From positions 2,232,001-2,296,000 of the forward strand of contig NZ_CP018811.1 of assembly GCF_001922345.1 (NCBI RefSeq): DNA of 64,000 nucleotides, written 5' to 3'. The notes beneath the pieces were generated by a model. That model worked only from the letters and a program-made list of their open reading frames with translations. It was not told the origin of the DNA and did no database searches. This DNA is from Paraburkholderia sp. SOS3 (lineage in GTDB: Bacteria; Pseudomonadota; Gammaproteobacteria; Burkholderiales; Burkholderiaceae). The position numbers and the translations under genes were made by a program. Positions 59,476 to 64,000 of the stretch are shown one piece after another. The stretch's first letter is position 1. The number at the start of each line of letters is the position of its first letter.

Positions 59476-60669
59476 CTACTGCGATGCTCCTCCCTGAAAC
59501 CACGCCGCCAGCTTCTGCCGCTCGTCATCGGTCATATGCGTGACATTGCCCAGCGGCATTGCCTTCAACGTGACCGCCTGCTGATAGATCCGTTGCGCGT
59601 TCTGCGAGATCTCGGCCGGCGTGTCGAACATCACGCCGGCGGGCGCGCTGCCCATCAGCGTCGGATGCGCGGAGTGACACGCGGCACAGCGTTGCTGCAG
59701 GATCGGTGCGATATCGGCCACGACGATCTTCGGCGCATTGGCCGCTTCGGCCTGCGGCACGACGGGTTTGGGCATCGTCCAGACGAGCGCCGCCACCATC
59801 AGCGCGACGCCGCCAAGCGGCAGATACCAGAGCACCTGGCCACGATGGCGCATCACGAAGAACTGCCGGATCAGCGCGCCGGCCGCCATGATGACCGCGA
59901 GCACGGCCCAGTTGTATGGATGCGTGTAGGTCATCGCGTAGTGATTCGACAGCATCGCGAACACCACGGGCAGCGTGAAATACGTGTTGTGCACCGAGCG
60001 CTGCTTGCCGCGCTTGCCGTAGATCGGGTTCGGCGTATCGCCCTTGAGCATCGCGTCGACCATCTTGCGCTGGCCCGGAATGATCACGAAGAACACGTTT
60101 GCCGACATGATCGTCGCGAGCGTCGCGCCCATGATCAGATACGCGGCGCGGCCCGCGAAGATATGGCACGCAAGCCACGCGCCGATGAGCACGACGAGCG
60201 CCACGCAGATGCCGAGCAGGCGATCGTTCTTGCCGAGCAGCCGGCACAGCGAGTCGTAGATGATCCAGCCGCCCGCGAGAAACCCGAGCGCCGAGAAAAT
60301 TGCGACCACCGGCCCCATATCGAGCACATTGCGGTCGATCAGATACGTGTTCGGCGCCAACAGATAGAGCACCGTGAAGAGCCCGAAACCGGAGAGCCAG
60401 GTCGTATACGACGGCCACTTCGACCAGTGCAGGTCGTCGGGCATTTCGGGCGGCGCGACCGTGTATTTCTGCATGTTGTAAAAGCCGCCGCCGTGTACGT
60501 GCCACAGTTCGCCGAACACACCGCGGCGCCGCTGGTTCGGGTCCTGCGGCGGCTTCAGGCTGTTGTCGAGGGCGACGAAATAGAACGATTCGCCGATCCA
60601 CGCGATGGCCGCGATCACATGGAACCAGCGGATCGCGAGGTTCAGCCAGTCGGTGATAAAGCCTTCCAT
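59476..60669 (-). CDS. puuD: Urate hydroxylase PuuD (membrane urate oxidase with cytochrome c domain)
   Basis: The 397-residue protein has about eight transmembrane helices, beginning MEGFITDWLNLAIRWFHVIAAIAWIG, and a C-terminal cytochrome c domain with the haem motif CAACH and a later Met in MTDDERQKLA. PuuD oxidises urate to 5-hydroxyisourate and passes electrons to a cytochrome oxidase, avoiding the H2O2 of soluble uricase. ATG 60669 has a perfect GGAGGAG. The HiuH gene lies 202 bp upstream on the same strand, so the two probably form one transcript in the order hiuH-puuD. Confidence 0.93.
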   Translation of the reverse strand: MEGFITDWLNLAIRWFHVIAAIAWIGESFYFVALDNSLKPPQDPNQRRRGVFGELWHVHGGGFYNMQKYTVAPPEMPDDLHWSKWPSYTTWLSGFGLFTVLYLLAPNTYLIDRNVLDMGPVVAIFSALGFLAGGWIIYDSLCRLLGKNDRLLGICVALVVLIGAWLACHIFAGRAAYLIMGATLATIMSANVFFVIIPGQRKMVDAMLKGDTPNPIYGKRGKQRSVHNTYFTLPVVFAMLSNHYAMTYTHPYNWAVLAVIMAAGALIRQFFVMRHRGQVLWYLPLGGVALMVAALVWTMPKPVVPQAEAANAPKIVVADIAPILQQRCAACHSAHPTLMGSAPAGVMFDTPAEISQNAQRIYQQAVTLKAMPLGNVTHMTDDERQKLAAWFQGGASQ

Positions 60670-60871
60670 GAAACTCCTCCACTTCCTGTTCGTCGTGGGC
60701 GCGGTGCTCGAAGCATACGGGTGCGAGCGAAGACCCGGTTGAAGCACTGCGCTGCTGCGAGAGAATCGCGCTACGCGGCATAGGCTGCATCGGATGCGTC
60801 GAGCAGCGCGCGCGATGTTGTTTTCGGTTTTCGACAGGCAGATTGCCGCTCGACTGCCAATCAGGCGCAAC

Positions 60872-61225
60872 TCAGCTGCCGCGGTACGTGCTATACGACC
60901 ACGGCGAAACGAGCAGCGGCACATGGTAATGCGCATCGGCATCCGAGACGCCGAAGCGCAGTACGACGCGGTCGACGAAGCGCGGCTGCGGCAACGGCGC
61001 GCCGGTCGCCGCGAAATAGTCGCCCGCGTGAAACACGAGCTCGTATTCGCCTGCGACGAACGCGCTGCCTTCGAGCAGCGGCTCGTTGCAGCGGCCGTCG
61101 CGATTGGTGGTGGTGGCTTTGAGCGCGCGGCGCGTATCGCCCGCCAGCGCGAAGAGTTCGACCTTGATGCCGGCCCCGGGACGGCCGTTCGCGGTGTCGA
61201 GCACGTGGGTAGTGAGCTTGCCCAT
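60872..61225 (-). CDS. hiuH: 5-hydroxyisourate hydrolase
   Basis: The 117-residue transthyretin-like protein has LTTHVLDTANGRPG at the start, a central FHAGDYF and the diagnostic C-terminal YRGS. It hydrolyses 5-hydroxyisourate to OHCU, the substrate of UraD. It is divergent from the 8-oxoguanine deaminase gene across 338 bp. Confidence 0.94.
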   Translation of the reverse strand: MGKLTTHVLDTANGRPGAGIKVELFALAGDTRRALKATTTNRDGRCNEPLLEGSAFVAGEYELVFHAGDYFAATGAPLPQPRFVDRVVLRFGVSDADAHYHVPLLVSPWSYSTYRGS

Positions 61226-61563
61226 TCGCGATTTTCCTTATGTCAATGCGAGGTTCCGGCAGCGGCCCGATCCGGTTCCCATGCGGCGGATCGAGGCTCC
61301 ACGTCAGTGGCTACATACCCGTCGGCGGATTCAAGCGAGCGCCGTGACAAGCATTGTAGAAACATTGGCGACGTCCGCGCGTGAGCGATAGGAAAGATAA
61401 TGGCTGACGCATAAGGGGCACACACGCGTGCGCGCCGCTTCCAAGGCCGCTTCCAGGCGGCATCCGCCCACTATATCGCCGCCACGAATCCCACTATCGC
61501 TGCGCAGCGCATTGCCAACACGATTTTGACCGCCGAAGGTAGCGCCGATCAAGGAGGAAACGA
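61226..61563. other. Divergent region between hiuH and the deaminase gene
   Basis: No gene is supported in these 338 bp. The strong AAGGAGGAAACGA ribosome-binding site precedes the deaminase ATG. The region should contain two back-to-back promoters, possibly with sites for the LysR protein at 62985, but I could not mark one confidently. Confidence 0.4.
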
Positions 61564-62949
61564 ATGACTGAGACGCAGCGCAACACCCACGGCAAGACGA
61601 TGCTGGTCAAGCACGCAGCCGTACTGGTCACGATGGACGACGCGCGGCGCGAGCTGCGCGACGCCGGCCTCTATATCGAAGACGGCCGGATCGTCGCGGT
61701 CGGCGCGACGGCCGATCTGCCGCAGACGGCCGACGACGTGCTCGACCTGCGCGGCCACCTCGTGATACCGGGGCTCGTCAACACGCATCACCATATGTAC
61801 CAGAGCCTCACGCGCGCCTTGCCCGCCGCGCAGAATGCCGAGCTGTTCGGCTGGCTGACGAGCCTCTACGAGGTGTGGGCGCATCTGACGCCCGAGATGA
61901 TCGAGGTGTCGACGCTGACCGCGATGGCGGAGCTGCTGCTGTCGGGCTGCACGACGTCGAGCGATCATCTGTATGTGTTTCCGAACGGCTGCCGGCTCGA
62001 CGACAGCATCGAAGCCGCGCGTCGCATCGGCATGCGTTTTCATGCAAGCCGCGGCAGCATGAGCGTCGGCAGGCGCGATGGCGGCTTGCCGCCCGACGAA
62101 GTCGTCGAAGGCGAAGCGCAGATCCTCGCAGACACCCAGCGCGTGATCGAGACATATCACGACGCCGGCCGCTACGCGATGCTGCGTATCGCCGTCGCGC
62201 CGTGTTCGCCGTTTTCGGTGAGCCGCGACCTGATGCGTGAATCGGCGACGCTCGCGCGTCACTACGGCGTGTCGCTGCACACGCATCTGGCCGAGAACGT
62301 CAACGACGTCGCCTACAGCCGCGAGAAGTTCGGCATGACGCCGGCCCAGTACGCGCAAGAGCTCGGCTGGGTCGGTCGCGACGTGTGGCATGCGCATTGT
62401 GTGCAGCTCGACGACGCCGGCATCGAACTCTTTGCGCGCACGGGCACCGGCGTCGCGCACTGCCCGTGCTCGAACATGCGGCTTGCCTCGGGCATCGCGC
62501 CGGTCAAACGGATGCGGCTCGCGGGCGTGCCGGTCGGGCTCGGCGTCGATGGCTCGGCGTCGAACGACGGCGCGCAGATGGTGGCCGAAGTGCGGCAGGC
62601 GCTGCTGTTGCAGCGCGTCGGTTTCGGCCCCGACGCGATGACCGCACGCGAGGCGCTCGAAATCGCGACGCTGGGCGGTGCGACGGTGTTGGGCCGCGAC
62701 GACATCGGCGCGCTTGCGCCGGGCATGGCGGCCGACTTCGTGTCGTTCGATCTGCGCCAGCCGCTGTTTGCGGGCGCGCTGGCGGACCCGGTCGCGGCGC
62801 TCGTGTTCTGCGCGCCGTCGCAGGTCGCGCATAGCGTGATAGGCGGCCGGCAGATCGTGAAGGACGGCGTGCTGACCACCGTCGAACTCGGACCGGTGAT
62901 CGAGCGGCATAACCGCCTCGCGCAGCAACTGTACGACGCGGCGCGATAG
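61564..62949 (+). CDS. 8-oxoguanine deaminase (amidohydrolase)
   Basis: The 461-residue amidohydrolase has the metal motif NTHHHMYQSL near residue 78, then THLAEN with metal His and catalytic Glu, a WHAHCVQL His, and the Asp of GLGVDGSASND. This set identifies the 8-oxoguanine deaminase branch within the TRZ/ATZ-like amidohydrolases. It turns 8-oxoguanine into urate and ammonia, thus feeding PuuD. Atrazine-type or guanine deaminases are related alternatives, but the VDGSASND and urate-gene context favour 8-oxoguanine. Confidence 0.88.
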   Translation: MTETQRNTHGKTMLVKHAAVLVTMDDARRELRDAGLYIEDGRIVAVGATADLPQTADDVLDLRGHLVIPGLVNTHHHMYQSLTRALPAAQNAELFGWLTSLYEVWAHLTPEMIEVSTLTAMAELLLSGCTTSSDHLYVFPNGCRLDDSIEAARRIGMRFHASRGSMSVGRRDGGLPPDEVVEGEAQILADTQRVIETYHDAGRYAMLRIAVAPCSPFSVSRDLMRESATLARHYGVSLHTHLAENVNDVAYSREKFGMTPAQYAQELGWVGRDVWHAHCVQLDDAGIELFARTGTGVAHCPCSNMRLASGIAPVKRMRLAGVPVGLGVDGSASNDGAQMVAEVRQALLLQRVGFGPDAMTAREALEIATLGGATVLGRDDIGALAPGMAADFVSFDLRQPLFAGALADPVAALVFCAPSQVAHSVIGGRQIVKDGVLTTVELGPVIERHNRLAQQLYDAAR

Positions 62950-62984
62950 CCCGCGGCGCCCGCCGCCCCAAGCCGGACGCCGCG

Positions 62985-63914
62985 TTATTTATCGACGAGC
63001 GTGCGCGTCGCCTCGGCCACGAGCCCGCGCAGCCAGCGCACTTCGTCGGAGTAATGCACGCGCTCGTGCCACAGCTGGTAGTACTGCATCGGCGGGAAAT
63101 CGAGCGGCGCGGGCATCACCGTCAACGGCAGGAACTTCGCGTAGTAGTCGGCGAACAGACGCGTCGTCGTGAAGATCAGATCGGACTTGATCAGCACATA
63201 CGGCGCGAGATTGAAGTAAGGCAGCGTGACGACGACATGGCGCTTCAGCCGTTCGCGCGCGAGATGCACATCGATCGCGCCGCGCTGGCCGACCGAATAC
63301 GGCGTCGGCGCGAGGTGCGGCGCGTTCAGATACTGGTCGAGCGTGATCGAACCGCGCTTCGCGAACGGATGCGAATTGCTCATCAGGCACACGATCTGAT
63401 CGACGAACAGATTCGACAGATGCAACTGTTCGGGCGGCTCGGGCCAGTTGCCGACGACGGTGTCGAGCTTGCCGTCTTCGAGCGCGAGCTCGTAGTCGAA
63501 GGCAGGGCCGAGCGAATGAAATTCGAGCTGCGCGTTCGGCGCCGCCTGCCGGAACCGCTCGACCACGGTCGGCACGAACAGCACGTTCAGGTAGTCGGGA
63601 CAGCCGATCCGATAACAGCGGATCGACGTTGCAGGGTCGAAACTTTGCTGCTGGAACCTGATGCGCTCGATTTCGCGCAGCGCGTTCTGCGTCGGTTCGA
63701 GCAGGCGCAGCCCGTATTCGGTCGGCACCATGCCCGACTTGCCGCGCACCAGCAGCGGATCGCCCGTGATGTCGCGCAAACGGCGCAATGCCGCGCTGAT
63801 GGCCGGCTGCGACTGGTTGAGCTTGACGGCCGCACGCGTGACGCTGCGTTCCATCAGTAGCGTATGCAATACGCGCAGGAGGTACGTGTCGATCGCCTCG
63901 CGTTGCTGACTCAT
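62985..63914 (-). CDS. LysR-family transcriptional regulator
   Basis: The 309-residue LTTR has a NodD-like N-terminal helix-turn-helix (MERSVTRAAVKLNQSQPAISAALRRLRDITGDPLLVR) and a LysR effector-binding domain. It is convergent with the 8-oxoguanine deaminase gene; the two stops lie 35 bp apart. The position suggests control of purine breakdown, either this gene block or genes beyond the window edge. GGAG stands six bases before its ATG. Confidence 0.88.
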   Translation of the reverse strand: MSQQREAIDTYLLRVLHTLLMERSVTRAAVKLNQSQPAISAALRRLRDITGDPLLVRGKSGMVPTEYGLRLLEPTQNALREIERIRFQQQSFDPATSIRCYRIGCPDYLNVLFVPTVVERFRQAAPNAQLEFHSLGPAFDYELALEDGKLDTVVGNWPEPPEQLHLSNLFVDQIVCLMSNSHPFAKRGSITLDQYLNAPHLAPTPYSVGQRGAIDVHLARERLKRHVVVTLPYFNLAPYVLIKSDLIFTTTRLFADYYAKFLPLTVMPAPLDFPPMQYYQLWHERVHYSDEVRWLRGLVAEATRTLVDK

Positions 63915-63960
63915 GACTTCTCCGGAATATATGCCAAGGCTGATCGATGTGGTGCTGGGG

Positions 63961-63978
63961 TATATGATTTTTAATATA
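63961..63978. promoter_or_regulatory. AT-rich inverted repeat upstream of the LysR gene
   Basis: TATAT-N8-ATATA sits about 50 bases before the LysR start in a markedly AT-rich stretch. It may be part of its promoter or operator; the sequence continues outside the window. Confidence 0.35.
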
Positions 63979-64000
63979 ATTGATGCAGACCGTCAAGGCA

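Noticed and set aside
59386..60783. A 465-codon plus-strand frame
   Set aside because: It is the antisense of puuD; the protein is Arg/His/Glu-rich with no motif, and the puuD frame has membrane helices and a haem site.

Overview
The window is a GC-rich chromosomal segment (apart from a few AT-rich intergenic patches) with GC-ending codon use and tightly packed operons. The gene content (dipeptide-type importers, hydantoinase A/B, a stand-alone type I secretion locus, a Pao-type molybdoenzyme, and membrane urate hydroxylase PuuD) fits a beta-proteobacterium of the Burkholderiaceae, most likely Paraburkholderia, Caballeronia or Burkholderia. This placement is inferred from family resemblance; no rRNA or other phylogenetic marker is present. 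I found no tRNA, rRNA, insertion sequence, prophage or CRISPR array.

Region A (1-29.6 kb) looks like a large catabolic island. A truncated class III aminotransferase, a GhrA-type 2-hydroxyacid dehydrogenase and a two-domain GNAT read leftward. Facing them is a long rightward run: Tat-exported peptide-type binding protein, two permeases, a fused double ATPase, hydantoinase A and B, an aldehyde dehydrogenase, a possible 53-residue ORF, a haloacid-dehalogenase-like hydrolase, an FAD amine oxidase, and a three-subunit HcnABC/opine-oxidase-like dehydrogenase. A DNA-binding-domain-only AraC protein and a second, very similar binding protein follow. A leftward operon returns with an alcohol dehydrogenase, a second two-domain GNAT, an FAD oxidoreductase, a second aldehyde dehydrogenase and an M20 deacylase, then a DSD1-type D-amino-acid lyase with its LysR regulator. 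Duplicated binding proteins and GNATs suggest expansion by duplication. The substrate is unknown; an opine, a hydantoin or an N-acylated D- or imino-amino acid are plausible.

Region B (30.9-33.0 kb) holds an AraC regulator divergent from an extended SDR reductase. Region C (33.3-39.6 kb) is a self-contained type I secretion locus: HlyB-like ATPase with a degenerate C39-like domain, HlyD adaptor, TolC-like porin, and a 290-residue protein without cysteine, Sec signal or RTX repeats that is the probable cargo. It ends in a strong terminator. Region D (39.9-45.6 kb) has a PaoABC-like molybdenum oxidoreductase, a TetR regulator and an SDR. Region E (45.7-48.8 kb) is a ribose-type sugar ABC importer with a 10-bp tandem repeat between two of its genes. 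Region F (48.9-52.1 kb) carries housekeeping genes: thpR, a small lipoprotein, a DUF1992 protein, tadA and an LD-carboxypeptidase.

Region G (52.4-63.9 kb) encodes an almost complete purine-ring degradation route. 8-oxoguanine deaminase feeds urate. PuuD oxidises urate to 5-hydroxyisourate; HiuH and UraD convert that to allantoin; a racemase, PuuE allantoinase, allantoicase and ureidoglycolate lyase carry allantoin to glyoxylate and urea. An NCS1 transporter imports a related nucleobase or hydantoin. A GntR/FCD regulator with clear palindromic operators, and a LysR regulator, are candidates for control.
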